Origin: Mangifera indica
Lineage: Eukaryota; Streptophyta; Magnoliopsida; Sapindales; Anacardiaceae
NCBI RefSeq assembly: GCF_011075055.1
Contig: NC_058138.1
Location: 19,132,928-19,196,927 of the forward strand
DNA length: 64,000 nt
Direction of reading: 5' to 3'
The position numbers and the translations under genes were made by a program. Position 1 is the first letter of the stretch; the number at the start of each line of letters is the position of its first letter. The notes below the pieces were generated by a model. The model was not told the origin of the DNA. It ran no database searches and was given only the letters and a program-made list of their open reading frames with translations. Shown here piece after piece: positions 47,455-59,169 of this stretch.

Positions 47455-49315
47455 ATGGAAGATAATAAATCATTAACAGTTATGTGTTCAGTTTTAGGCG
47501 TGGATAACACAAATTTCTGTTACAGAGTCTGCTCAGTGTGTGAGAGGACTCTCCCTGATGACCCATCTTCACTCTGCAAATTCTGCAACTACAATATCAA
47601 CAACTCTGTCTCCTCTTCCAAACGTCTCTTCCGTCTCCTTGTAAGTATCCTTCTTCTTGGAGAGATAATTAAATGATTCTTTGTTAAAGCAATGATGGGT
47701 TTTTGGTTTCCATGATTTTGGCAGATTTCTATAGCAACGGACACAAAAGTTAAGGTGGTGATATGTTTTGATCGGGCTGCTAGGGTTTTGTTCGGTTGCT
47801 CTGCTGATCACTTCTTTGATTTTGCCAAGCTTCACCCCTTTGCTGGTAATTTCATTTTAAAATATTTATTTTTTTATATATTTTCTTCATATTCTTATTC
47901 TAAATTAATTGCTATTATGTTGAGAATTACAATTTACAGTGTTTTATTTATCTTGGGCATGAATAATAATCTCCTTTTCTATTTGTTGTTTCTCCTTTTA
48001 ATTAAGATTTCCTAATAACAAACAATAATCAGTGTTGGATAAACTAGAAGTTTGGATTTAGAAGTTCTTTCCAATACCAATCATGAATTCTTCACCTTCA
48101 TGCTGAAAATTTTGTTGCTAAGCTGAACTGCCTTGGTGAAGTAAAGGGCTGGTGATTCATAATCTTTGTTCTAAAATGAAGAAGATTAATCACTCTCCTA
48201 CTAGTAGGCTCTACAAATTGATTTGATTTTTAACTCTTAATTTATTATTTTCACAATGTTAATTGTCAATTTTTTAATTTTATTGAGCACGAGCTACATT
48301 TTGTTGCGTTATGTTAGAATCTCTTTTTGATAATAATAGTGATAGAAAACTACAGGATTGTCATCTTATATCAGTATCTCTATTTACATTTTGTAAGAAT
48401 CATCTTTTGATTGTATTGTTGTGGTGTAACTATAGAAAACATGGGCTTGGACTCTGGTATAAGATCTCTAACAGAAACATCAAAGGTTCCTCTGTTTTTT
48501 TTTTTTTTTTTTATGGTTAAATATGAGATTAGAGTTTCTCAACAACATGCATCATGAGAATACTACTCTTCTTTTCTGTCATCATGACCTCTTTATCATA
48601 ATAACATCTTAAGAAGATGGATTTCAATACAGTGCAACAAAATAATGTTTTGTGCAGAATTGGGTATGACAAATAACACAATGGAGAAGATAAACCAAGT
48701 TTCTAAGTCAATAGAGTTGAACCTATTACCAAAATTATTCAATTAGGAAAAATAGGTTTTGTTTGACCATTCAATGATCAGGCTCTCTCCACTTTCTTTT
48801 CTCTTTGTTCTGTGTTTTACCTCGCTTGTGTGACAATACACTTGCTTTTGACAAAAGGTTAACCTGACATTGCCAGTCTCTGATCCATTGACTTTGGAGA
48901 TGGTTATATAGCTGATTGTCAAGTTAAAAAGGCCTGATTACAATTCTTTCGTGTTTTCATGTTTTAGTGTTTTTTATAACAAATCGCTTTTACTGTCATT
49001 GTGAAGCCAATTTTGATGTATTGCTTAGTTTTCAAAGCTTGCAGTCTTTAACTTTTGAGTGTTCCATATGAGAATATTGACTTGTAGCAGTTGGGCAACT
49101 CCAATTTGACCACTTTCTCCATCTATGGAATTCCTTGTGCAGCTGTGACAGCCAGTAAAGTTCTACAGGGAGAGATTTTTAAAATGACGCTCACCAAACC
49201 AAAGAACGGTAATGCACAACATCTGCGTGTAGCAACAGTTGTTCCTTTGAGTTCAGGGTTCAGGCCAGCAATTGAGATTTTGAGAGAAAAGTATGGGGTA
49301 AGAGTTGGCTCTTGA
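47455..49315 (+). CDS. Small OB-fold protein resembling the RPA1 C-terminal domain
   Basis: Three exons (47455-47640, 47725-47845, 49143-49315) join in frame to 159 residues. The N-terminal part has two CxxC pairs, CSVC and CKFC, spaced like the zinc ribbon inside the C-terminal OB domain of replication protein A large subunits. The following segment (ISIATDTKVKVVICFDRAARVLFGCSA) fits the beta strands of that fold, and it ends in a conserved-looking KPKNGNAQHLR region. Full RPA1 is about 600-900 residues, so this is a stand-alone single-domain protein. RPA C-terminal OB domains bind single-stranded DNA and partner subunits; the role of this short form is unknown to me. The exon 3 acceptor was placed at TTGTGCAG|CTGTG because the alternative at 49090 gives an immediate stop. 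A foldback MITE lies just upstream. Confidence 0.75.
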
Positions 49316-50022
49316 TTATTGCTGTGAAATATTGAATTGATATGTGGATCATTAAGTACTCCTGTATTACATTTTGTTGACGCTGCTTACTGGCAATATA
49401 TTCTATAGTCTCAGTTGTTAAATAAGCAATTTTGATCAGCCTTTGGTACTGAACACTTCTATTGAAATGAGAATTTATAGCATGTATGCTGACAAGTAAA
49501 AGCATAAACAATAAATTTCAGTCATTGCCTGTAGATGATGAATTGGATTCTTCAGAAGTACTAATAGCATTTTGAATTGCTCTTTCTACACTGGGAAATA
49601 CAATAACAGATTTGTTTTATGATACCTGGAATTAAGAAAAATTTTCTGTAGCATCTATCATTTTACATGAGATACATATAAAAATGGTAAAGCTGTACTG
49701 TAAGTCATTACTAGAACAACTGTTATGCAATATGGTGAAATTTGTAGTTAATGACACTCAAGCTTAAGATAAGGTTAAGTGTGCAATCTCTTATGGTCAT
49801 TTACTCATGATGAAGATTTACATTTAAATGGAAGACAGAGGAGACAAATACAAGAAATTAATATGTATAAAATGATTGCTGTGAGTAAATATAGCCAAGG
49901 AACCGTGGAAGTATTGTTGGAAGCAAACTTTTTAGGTCAGCAGATGGCAGCCATGCTACTATTCATTGCCCAGACTTGACTTTCAGAAACATTGTAAGAG
50001 TAAGACAGGTGGATTCAGGCAG
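49316..50022. other. Convergent 3' region between the OB-fold gene and the SCPL gene
   Basis: Should contain both 3'UTRs, as the genes face each other. No further gene; a 66-codon frame at 49779-49979 is not supported. Confidence 0.4.
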
Positions 50023-52549
50023 TCATGCACGATAAATACTGTGTTCTGACTTTGGAATGGTGAGTTGTCCTTGCATCCAGCTCCTTAGCATGTGTAGTGA
50101 AGCTTTTGGCTGATCCATTGGAACCATGTGCCCAGCATCGTGGACCTGCTTGTTTTCAGGTATAAAAAAGAAAACAATTAGAGATCATGTCGATGCACAC
50201 ACTGAAAGAGCACACTTAAGTGAGCTTGAGAGAGAGAGGGACAGACCTTGAGGAATGAGAGAGGGCCATGGCTTTTCATTTGCCCTGCTTCTGCGCCATC
50301 AACTGTGAATGGAAGAGTGGGAGCTGCTCCAAACTCATTTTGGCCAGACCATTCCATTGCATGAACCCACTTTGAATTTCCTGTGAAAATTTGAATACAT
50401 TATGATTATAGGTGCTCTAAATGTCGTTAATTGTCTCCGGGGGAACTTGTAGTTAACCAGTAGAGACTTACCAAGCCAGTTGCATATAAGGTCATATTCT
50501 CCGGCATATATAAGCACTCTGATGCCATCCTCAAGGAGAGCTGGAATTCCAACTTCAAGATTCCTCATCCAGTCCACCAACATTGCTTCATATACCCTAC
50601 TGCTGCAGGAAACGAAGTCTATGTTTCCAACTCCAAGAGCTTCCCGCACTGATTCCCGGTTCAAGAATGTCTCCATATTTGAGAAGTCATAGCACAAGTC
50701 TCTGTTGCATTTTCTTCTAACATCATAATACTGCATGCAGATAAAAATATGAAATAATCTCATTAGAATTGAGCCTGCTTTAAAATAAGTTTTTGAAGAA
50801 AAATAACTAATGTAAATCTTTCGGTTCTTTCTTACATTTATATCTTCCGCTATCCTCATGATTCTGTTAAATATATTGTTACAAACAACATAAGAAGCAG
50901 AGCAAGCATGTCCACCCTCAGATTCTGACAATGTAAATCAAAACGATTTAGCAAACAGAAAGGGGGAAGAATGGTGAAGCAATTGAACTTGAACTTGGAG
51001 AGAAACAGAGACAGAGAATAATACCACAAGTTTTTATGGCCCTTTCACAGGGTGGAATCACCGTCTGGAGGCTCTCATAATCCGACTGATTAATCAACCT
51101 CATGTTCAAAGCATAATCTGGGTATGCTTTATACTGGATTTCAGGATTAGTTAACCCATTACCGATGGCAAATCCCTGATTCAACAGTTTAGAGTTAATC
51201 CAGCTCTCAAAAGGGGAAGATAAATCAACTGATCAAGTTTAAATGCTATATATAAATTTGATAGATACATACCTTCAGGTTAATATGAATCCCCTCCTTT
51301 GCTCTGTTTCCTCTGTGAACCCGAGCAGCAAAAGCAGGAATGTAATGCCCGGCATAAGATTCTCCAGTAATGAAAAAGTCATTCATAGCATACTGAGGAT
51401 GCTCTTTGAAAAAGGCCTAAAGTTGAAGAAATTAGTAATTAGGCTTGACTGTTGTAAGTTTATAGTTAAAAGATCTCATTAAAATAGTTCTTAAAAGTTC
51501 TGGCAATGAAATGGACCTGCAAGAAGTCATACAAATCGTTGCTAACACCATCTTCATCGTGTCGAATGTCGTTCTCGTCTGAAGTATAGCTGAAACCTGT
51601 TCCAATTGGCTGGTCCACAAACAGAAGATTTGATACCTGCCAACATCAAATGTTTATATGAATTTGTATTAAACAAGAGCATGCAAATGATATAAAAGTC
51701 TTAATCTTTGTAAATTTTTTAGTCTTAAAGAGTAAATGAAACCTTGTCCCAGCCATAGTCATTCCACACAAGAGACATGTTGTTTGCAATATGGTAAGGA
51801 CCATTTTCGTAAAACAAAGCCAGTTCACTGCTACATCCTGGACCGCCTGTAAGCCATATAACTACAGGGTCTCTCGTGCTATTTCGTGATTCGAAGAAAA
51901 AGTAGAACATCCTACAAAATTTTGAGCAAAATTTGACGTTCAATGCATTTTATTGACACACAGAAAACGAGCATAAATCTGTTTAATAGATGAAACAAAA
52001 TAAAATTTGGGAATTCTTTAAACTTTTTAAACTGTAGAAAAATTGTTAAATGAAACCACTTTTTTATTCCTTTTATCATCATTATACAAAATTTGAGTAA
52101 AAAAACAAACACTGAAACACATTGTCGTTGGAAAGTGTTTATACCCAACTGGTTTTCTTTGATTGATTATGCTTTCATACTCTTCAAACCAAAATATATT
52201 TTGACAAAAAGTTGAGGCCATACCTTGCTGCTTGAGTGTGGAGAAGCTTGTAATACCCAGCATGGTGACCAAACTCTTGAACAGAAGGCCTTGGATCACC
52301 AAGAGGATGCAAACTGAATTGCTTTTCAACAATCTTTGAAGCCATAACTGAAGTATCAGCAACAGCAGTGTTGATATCATTTTTGGGGAACAAGTTGAGC
52401 CCTCTTATGAGCTTTTCTGCCTGGAGTTTTGGCAAGTAGGGAGTTGAAAATCGTGCTGCATATGAGAATGATAAAATGAGGCAAAAAATTAAGAAAGAAA
52501 AATGTAAATGGAAGAAAGAAGAAGATGACGCCATTGTTGCAGGCTTCAT
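50023..52549 (-). CDS. Serine carboxypeptidase-like protein (carboxypeptidase III / SCPL48-49 type)
   Basis: Nine exons, 5' to 3': 52549-52224, 51911-51743, 51636-51517, 51416-51273, 51175-51025, 50924-50836, 50730-50472, 50380-50247, 50145-50023. They join in frame to 504 residues, the usual size for plant carboxypeptidase III. An N-terminal hydrophobic signal peptide (about residues 10-31) sends it to the secretory pathway, probably the vacuole or wall. The S10 peptidase triad is complete: Ser225 in GESYAG, Asp413 in [10 protein letters not shown], His470 in [11 protein letters not shown]; the oxyanion motif [10 protein letters not shown] is also present. The family removes C-terminal residues, and some SCPLs became acyltransferases, but this sequence sits with the true peptidase clade by motif. 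Start taken at MKPATM; a second Met five codons on is an alternative. No defects seen. Confidence 0.93.
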
Positions 52550-55189
52550 TTTGGCTGTGGAACCAGCTCCAGGTTATGCTGAAATATATAGACTTCTAAC
52601 TTAATTAAAAGGTAGGAGAAGTAGAGAAAGAAAAAGAGACAGAGAGAGGCAGAACGTTAACTGTCAAGTTGTTTATCTACCCTTAAATTATTATTGCTCA
52701 TTATAATTTATAATTATATGGAAACTCATTATGGTTTTGTTTTCCCTTTTTTTTTTTTTTTCTCCATTAACTCAACTACTAACAAAGCATATCTTTCATC
52801 ATGATTTTGAATCATGAATTCTACTTGAAATAAAATCATTAAAATTCCCCAATCTCAAATATGTGGAATGTGTGTAAATAAAAATAACTAAGAATGTTAA
52901 TATCAGATAAGTTAGAGTTTCACAAGTGTGATAAAAACTCAAACCTAAACCTTCTTTCTAAAAATTTTAGTGTTTCATCAATTTTGTTACGTCCTAAAAT
53001 TAAGACTTTATGATTAATTATGAGAGTTTCTGTAAGCATTGTTATAACCTTTTGCAAATAAATATCAATTAAAATTGATATACAAGAAATATTTCACATA
53101 TAGATTTAAATATCAAATTGCCAATAATTTAATAGCTTCAAAGTTTTATTTATTCACTTATTTTGCTCTCAAAATTTTGGTATTATTTTAGTATTTTATC
53201 TTTCAAGTCAAATTAGCAGGTAAACATAATAATTCAAGTGCCTCATTCATGATATAAGAGTGTTTTTTCTTGTTTTCACTTTTTTCATTTCAGTTTTATA
53301 TTTAAGAAAACTACTTGGAAAGAATCTACAGCAATGAACTACTCATGAATCATGATGCACGTATCTGCATTATATTTGGAAAATTTTTAGTGAAATTTAG
53401 TCTAAGTTTTTTTATTTGAATGCAATGTGAAGGTTTATATTAGTAGCAAGCTTATCCAGCAACAACAAAACTATTCCTTTCATTCAATCCAATCATTTTA
53501 TTATAGAAACTACCTGACTTTAAATGTTAGTAGACTGTCTCGTAACTCTTACATTTTTTCATTGATTTAAGTATGGATTAGAAAAAAAAAGCATTGTCTT
53601 TAGGAAATTAATAAGCTTAGCATTAATGGTATTATTTTTTGTGTAAAAGGAAAGCCATTCGTTGAAGTGATGTATCATTTCTCTTTTATCTCTTCGTCGC
53701 AAACTCTACATTTATAAAGCAAGGGACATGAACTGATGGTCATTGTTTCATCAAGCATATAAAAGGCTTTCAATAAATAGAAGGTCTCTCATATTTATTT
53801 ACTATTTCAGCATCATTTTATTCTGTATCCTATGATTGGTTGATTTCAGAATAATATATTGAGGAAAAAAGATTAAAAGAGAAAGGTTGGTGGGCTAGAA
53901 ATGTGAAGAGAAGATTTGGAGAAAGTGTTTGGCGTGCAAGAGATGGATTCCTTAAAACATTCAGACGCAAATCATGGAAATGAAAAACAATCAAAAGCTA
54001 TAAATGCTTATGGTATGGATTGGAACCCACATGAAGGAAACAATCAGAACCATTTGTCTTTACTCAAAATCGAACTGTTTCTTCAGATCAAACCAGATCT
54101 TCCTGCACGCCACTCCCTTTGGACCCACTTATCAACTCTTCAACCAACCAACTACCTAACTTTTTTTTACACTAAAAAAAATTGTCAAAGAAATACATAA
54201 AGAAGCATGAATATATTTTATAAATCTGTTGTAAATATGCTTCTTGCACATATATTTCTCTTTGTTTTGTTTGGTAAACTTAAAAATATCAAATTTTGGC
54301 TCCTGCAGAAAAATTCAGAGGCTGATAGAGTATGTCTAATTGTTAGATGTCAATGACCGACAAAAATTAAAATGTTTTTGAATATGCAAAGTTATGGATG
54401 CTGTAGTTTATCTTTATCCCATGAAGATGCTTAGGCTCTGAACAAATAAATAATAAGTAGTGTTAAAAAGAGAGAGATTGTTAAAATCTATCTTTTATAT
54501 AAACAAATCAAACACTCTTAAAAGGGTTTATCGTTATCTACATCAATCAACCCATGCATCTTGTATAAAATCCTTGTTCGATCTCCAAAAGAGAGAGAAA
54601 CTAAAGTCTTTGCATATTCAAATGCGAGAACAAATGATAGTTAGACTGAAAATCTTTCCTCGTATACAAGGAATGAACAACCTTTGTTTTGCACTTTGCT
54701 AAAGCAAAACTTTAGGTGTCCGTGAAGCAGCTAAAGTGGGTACTTTATTAAGAAATCAGGAAGTAATAAATGCCCGAATATATACGGCTTCACATGAATT
54801 AAAATAAAACAAAAAATGGGCAGAAGATTAGCAGGGTCGGCATGGCTTAAAAGCTAAACTATCCGTGATTTTGTTACCAAAATAATGCATATGAGACAAC
54901 AATGCAACGTGAGAATTACTCGTGCTTGTTACATAACGTGAAGAAACTATGATAACGTTTAAATTTTGTTTAGTCCGTTGTTGCTTCGCCAGCAATTTCC
55001 CTTTTGATGTTCTTTATGATGAAAATGGTTCACAACAAATGTATAAGAAGCAGAGATCGAATATTTTAATTTGAAGTTGTGCAGAAATAAATGTTGTGTT
55101 GGTTGGTGTCTTGCATATTGTAAACACTTAAAATGAGTTATTTGTACAGAATATTTTAGAGGCTTATGTGATTGTTGTACCTTTTGCAA
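52550..55189. other. SCPL upstream region and gene-poor interval
   Basis: AT-rich with a poly(T) run near 52748-52761. Frames at 53916-54200 (94 codons) and 54460-54702 (80 codons) have no recognised relatives and no supporting promoter signals. No RNA gene seen. Confidence 0.4.
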
Positions 55190-55545
55190 TCAAGGATGCG
55201 AAAGGCATCAACAAGATTGATCTTTCTGAAGATGATCAGCTTCTTGACTGAAAAGGGGTTGGAGTCTAGAATGTTGCTTTTATGAAAATTTAATATTCGG
55301 GATTTGATTCATGAGGAGAAGAGTGGCGCGGGAGTATGGGAGTTTAAGATTTGCAAAGGTCCCCAGACTTTGAAGGCCCTACATGCTTTACAGTTTTTGC
55401 TTTTGAGATGTGATTTCACTTTCAGAAATTCGCAAGACGCTTCAAATGGAAATCTACACCGCGATTTTAGTGTATAGGGTTTTGCCTAAATCTCTGGAGC
55501 AGATTCTTGTGGTCATCAAGGCAGAACTCAAATAGAAAACTTAAA
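55190..55545 (+). pseudogene. Degraded coding-like segment, family unknown
   Basis: Protein-like stretches occur in different frames with stops between: AIKDAKGINKIDLSEDDQLL, then DLIHEEKSGAGVWEFKICKG, then EIRKTLQMEIYTAILVYRVL, the last followed by PKSLEQILVVIKAELK and a stop. The composition is far more protein-like than the surrounding AT-rich DNA. At least two frame changes and internal stops are needed to link them. I do not recognise the parent family; a chance set of open frames remains possible. Confidence 0.3.
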
Positions 55546-56251
55546 GTGAGTTCAAATTTGAAACTTTAATATTTTCGAATTCGAATTTTAAAGGGGCTCA
55601 ACTTATTAAACTTGTGAACTTAAAAAATTCAATATAAAATAATATCGTTTTAACCGATATGCATTAAAATGATATCGTTTTAGTAATGAGTTAAGTTCTA
55701 ATGAGTTAAGTTCAAAGTCTGATTTGAGCTCAGTTCTTTTGAAATAAGCTGAGTTTAAATTTAAGTTTGATTTGATTTGATTTGAATATAACTTTAATTT
55801 TAAATAGAATATATCATTTAAAAGAGTTGTTAATATTTTCCATACAAGGGTTTGCTTAAAAACACCTTTTTCGACTACGTTTTCTCTTAGAACATAACTT
55901 AGTTAATAGAACATCTATAATAAAAAGACAACTTCACCAATTTGCTTCAGTTGAAAAACGAAAAATCTAAGTCAAGATATTAGGGGGCAAGGACTTGAAA
56001 AGAGATCTACCAAAGATTTCAATGTCAAAATAAAAAATAAAAAGTTGAAAAAATGAGGTAGACCAAAAGTTCAAAAAGGAAAAGTTTTCATTCGTCTTCT
56101 TCACATTCCTATTCACAAAAAAAAAAAAAAAAAAAACCTTTGAAACCCTAGTTTGTCGGATTCTCATTGCTTTATGCATGTCTAGTACACTTACGAAAAA
56201 CCAGTTCCTATTAGCTTCGATTTTTTGGTTTGTTTAATAGGTATTTACTAA

Positions 56252-56428
56252 GAATAATATTATACATATTCATTTTTAGTATATATATGAATATATATTT
56301 ATATATATTAAATATGTTATCATGTAAGTGTTATTTTATTCTTAATTTAAAATCACTTAATCATATAATAATACATATTAAGTGTATATTTATTTATATA
56401 CTCAAAATAAATACATATAATTTTATTA
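56252..56428 (+). mobile_element. Decayed family 2 MITE
   Basis: Aligns along its length with the copies at 39778 and 42577 (shared TTATTTTATTCTTAATTTAA and CTCAAAATAAATACA blocks) but most C and G positions have become T and A. No clear target duplication. Confidence 0.55.
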
Positions 56429-57258
56429 TCATTTTAAAATAGGTCTCTAAAAATGTTTAAAGTTTGAAGATGGGTCTAGCAGAATGGGTTTAGTCTTCAA
56501 ATTTGTGTTTAGAGTTTAGAGTGTAATGGCCAAATGTTCATATTTAGATCTAAAATGTTAGGCTCTAATCATCTATTTAATAATTAAATGGTAAATTTAA
56601 TCAAAACTGAATTTGGTTTAGTTGTAAAATGTTGAGATCTAATCAAATGACAATTTAGTTGGGTGGTAAATGGCTTGTTTTATAACCTTACAATATTATC
56701 AAATTTTTTGTAACTCAAAGATTTTGTTAACACTATAAAAAAGGGTAATGGGAAACATGAAATTGATCACAAAATATTGGTTATATTTTCTTCTTGTGTT
56801 CTTTCTTATGCATTATCATTCTTATATTCTTCTTTATTCTATTAATATAAATCTACTATTTATTATTTTCCAAGATTCTTAATCATTCTCTTATTTTTTT
56901 AAAGTTTAAAATAATTTTAACTTCTCAAATTTTACATTTTTAAGTCGGAGGATGAACAGTAGACACACTCCAGTCCAGCATGTTTTAAGTACACAAAAGG
57001 CTAGATTCTTTAAATCAGTGTCATCAATGTGCTTGGGCCACTTCGGATTTCCTTCAATTAAGGAAGGAAGCATGATGCGAGCCTTAAGGCATTAAATTGG
57101 GCTTAGGCTTGATCTATAATTGAAGGCAAATGCAAGTGTTAAGAATGATTAGTCATAGGAAAGTATTAAGGTCGATGGTAATTACGTGTCAAAGTGGGGC
57201 TAATGTCCTAAAAATTTGGCACGGCCCATGTCAGTCTGATAAGGAAAAAATTGACCCG

Positions 57259-57421
57259 TGTCCCAAGCTCTGAGTCTTTGTCAAATAATAATAAATTAAT
57301 TAAAATTACAAATTATTTACATATAATAATTTAATGAATCAATCTATTAAAAGCTGATAGAGGCACCACCTAAAAGGTCATAGGGCATGAGCCATGTCCC
57401 AAGCTCTGAGTCTTTGTCAAA
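57259..57421. repeat. 27-base direct repeat, 136-base period
   Basis: TGTCCCAAGCTCTGAGTCTT plus TGTCAAA occurs at 57259-57285 and 57395-57421. The 109 bases between are AT-rich. It may be the flank of an old insertion or an internal repeat of an unrecognised element. Confidence 0.75.
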
Positions 57422-57557
57422 CCAGTGTGACACAAAGGCCTACCAGGTGACAGCGCTCACCCTTGCCCAATGCATGGTCCTAATGGGCTGCATGACTCGA
57501 TCTATTATCACTTTTAGTGGTAACACAGAGCAATAGATACTTCCAGAGTCTTATAAA

Positions 57558-59160
57558 GGCCAAAGGACTATTTTTCATCCAAGTTTTAATATGTTCTTAA
57601 AGTTACATCTACAGAGATTTAAAAAATTTAAAATCTGAGTTAAGGTTAGAGGTAAAATTGTCAGTTAACAAAAAAAAAAAATTAAAAACTAAAGTTTTTA
57701 TTACATTTGCTCTTTTAAGTTTGAAAACTCGCGTTTCTCTCATCCAAAAGTTAAAAAATCAACATTTTTTCCCCTAAGGTTTGCAAACCGCCATTGGAGA
57801 TGGTCGTCTTTGGTCACGTTGGCTTTCCCTTCTAGCTTATCTCTCCTTATTGCTCAAATTTCAACCACTAGCGAAGCCAATTCCCTCTGACAAAGACAAA
57901 ATCGTCTTCATCTCGAATGAATACGATCGTCAAAAGTCTCAGACGAAGATGATGTGGTTGTTTAAGACCTTCGACAATCATCTTCGTATAAGAGAAGGAT
58001 AAAATCATCTTCGTCTGAAACGAAGACACTCTAACAAAGATGATTTTGTCTTTATTGTAGGATATCAGTTTTGCTAGTGTTAGGATTTGATCAACAAGAA
58101 AAGATAAATTAGGAGAGAGAGTCAGTATTGCCAGCAGTAATGTACTTCATTGTCTTCAGTGATAGTTTGCAAACCTTATGGGAGAAATATTGATTTTTCA
58201 AATTTTGAGTAAAGAAAAATTATAAAATTTTTAAACTGAGAGACAAATGAATAAAACTTTAGTTTTTAAAATTTTTTTATTTAATGATAATTTTACTTTT
58301 AACTCTAATTATAATTTTAAATAAATAAATAAGTTTTTAAGTTGTTTACATTTTACTAAGGCCAAATGACTATTTCCCACCCAAGGTATGCTGTAATGTC
58401 AAGTTTACACCATTTAATTATAGAAACACCAAATACCCACCCATGACCGGTTAAATTTAACAGAACCCTACCACCTAAAATTTTTTTCTCTTTTTGCCTC
58501 TCTAAACTTTAAAAACTAAAATTTTCTCTTAGCCTAAGTTTAAAAAAATGGTAATTTCACCCTAGGGTTTGGTTTTGAAACCTCCGGCTCTATTGCTAAC
58601 GGTCTCTTCCTCCCGAAGCATCCTCTCTTTTCAGCGATCTCTTTTCTCTCATTTGGAAGGCCGATCGGTGTCGGAGACGCTTTGGGAGACAAAGAACTCC
58701 ATCAGGAAAGACGAAGTTCTTCGTCTCCTAAGGCCTCTCCGATGCCGATTGACCTTCCAAATGGGAGAAAAGAGATCACCGGAAGGAGATGATGTCTCAG
58801 GAGAGAGAGACCATCGACAATGGAGCAGGAGATGTCGCCGAAGATTTCAAAACCAAACCCTAAGATGAAACTTCCATTTTTTAAAATTTATATTGAGAAA
58901 AAATTTTAGTTTTCAAAGTTTAGGGGGGTAAAAATAGATTATATTTTAGTTTATTTTTTTAATATTATAGAGAAAATGACAATTTTACCATTACCACTAT
59001 TATTTTTAACTGGTCATGAGAAAATATTTGATATTTCTATAGTTAAAAAATAGAAACTTGATATTCCAACCTACCTTATGTGGGAAATAGTCGTTTGGCC
59101 TTTTATGAATATAATTTTAAGTATGTATCACAACTTAAGGTAAGAAATAGTCGTTTGGCC
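57558..59160. mobile_element. Family 1 MITE carrying a nested family 1 copy
   Basis: The left end GGCCAAAGGACTATTTTTCA at 57558 pairs with TAAGAAATAGTCGTTTGGCC ending at 59160. Between them lies a second complete element (58360-59100). The flanks of the outer copy (TCTTATAAA and TTTCAATAA) no longer match, in line with the older age expected for the host of a nested insertion. The interior has the CGTC/GAAGACGA core near 57790-58050. Confidence 0.65.
58360..59100. mobile_element. Nested family 1 MITE (741 bp)
   Basis: Starts GGCCAAATGACTATTTCCCA and ends TGGGAAATAGTCGTTTGGCC, with flanks TTTTACTAA (58351-58359) and TTTTATGAA (59101-59109) matching at 7 of 9 positions. The interior repeats the foldback core of the 46410 element in a more diverged form (frame 58569-58868 resembles it). 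Confidence 0.75.
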
Positions 59161-59169
59161 TTTCAATAA

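Larger units (their letters stand above)
55546..57548. other. AT-rich interval with repeat remnants
   Basis: Holds duplicated TAATGAGTTAAGTTC and ATATCGTTTTA motifs (about 55645-55710), poly(A) at 56117-56137, a decayed family 2 MITE (56252-56428) and a 27-base direct repeat at 57259 and 57395. No gene. Confidence 0.4.

Noticed and set aside
53916..54200. 94-codon ORF
   Set aside because: No recognised domain, no promoter signals, ends in low-complexity Lys-rich sequence.
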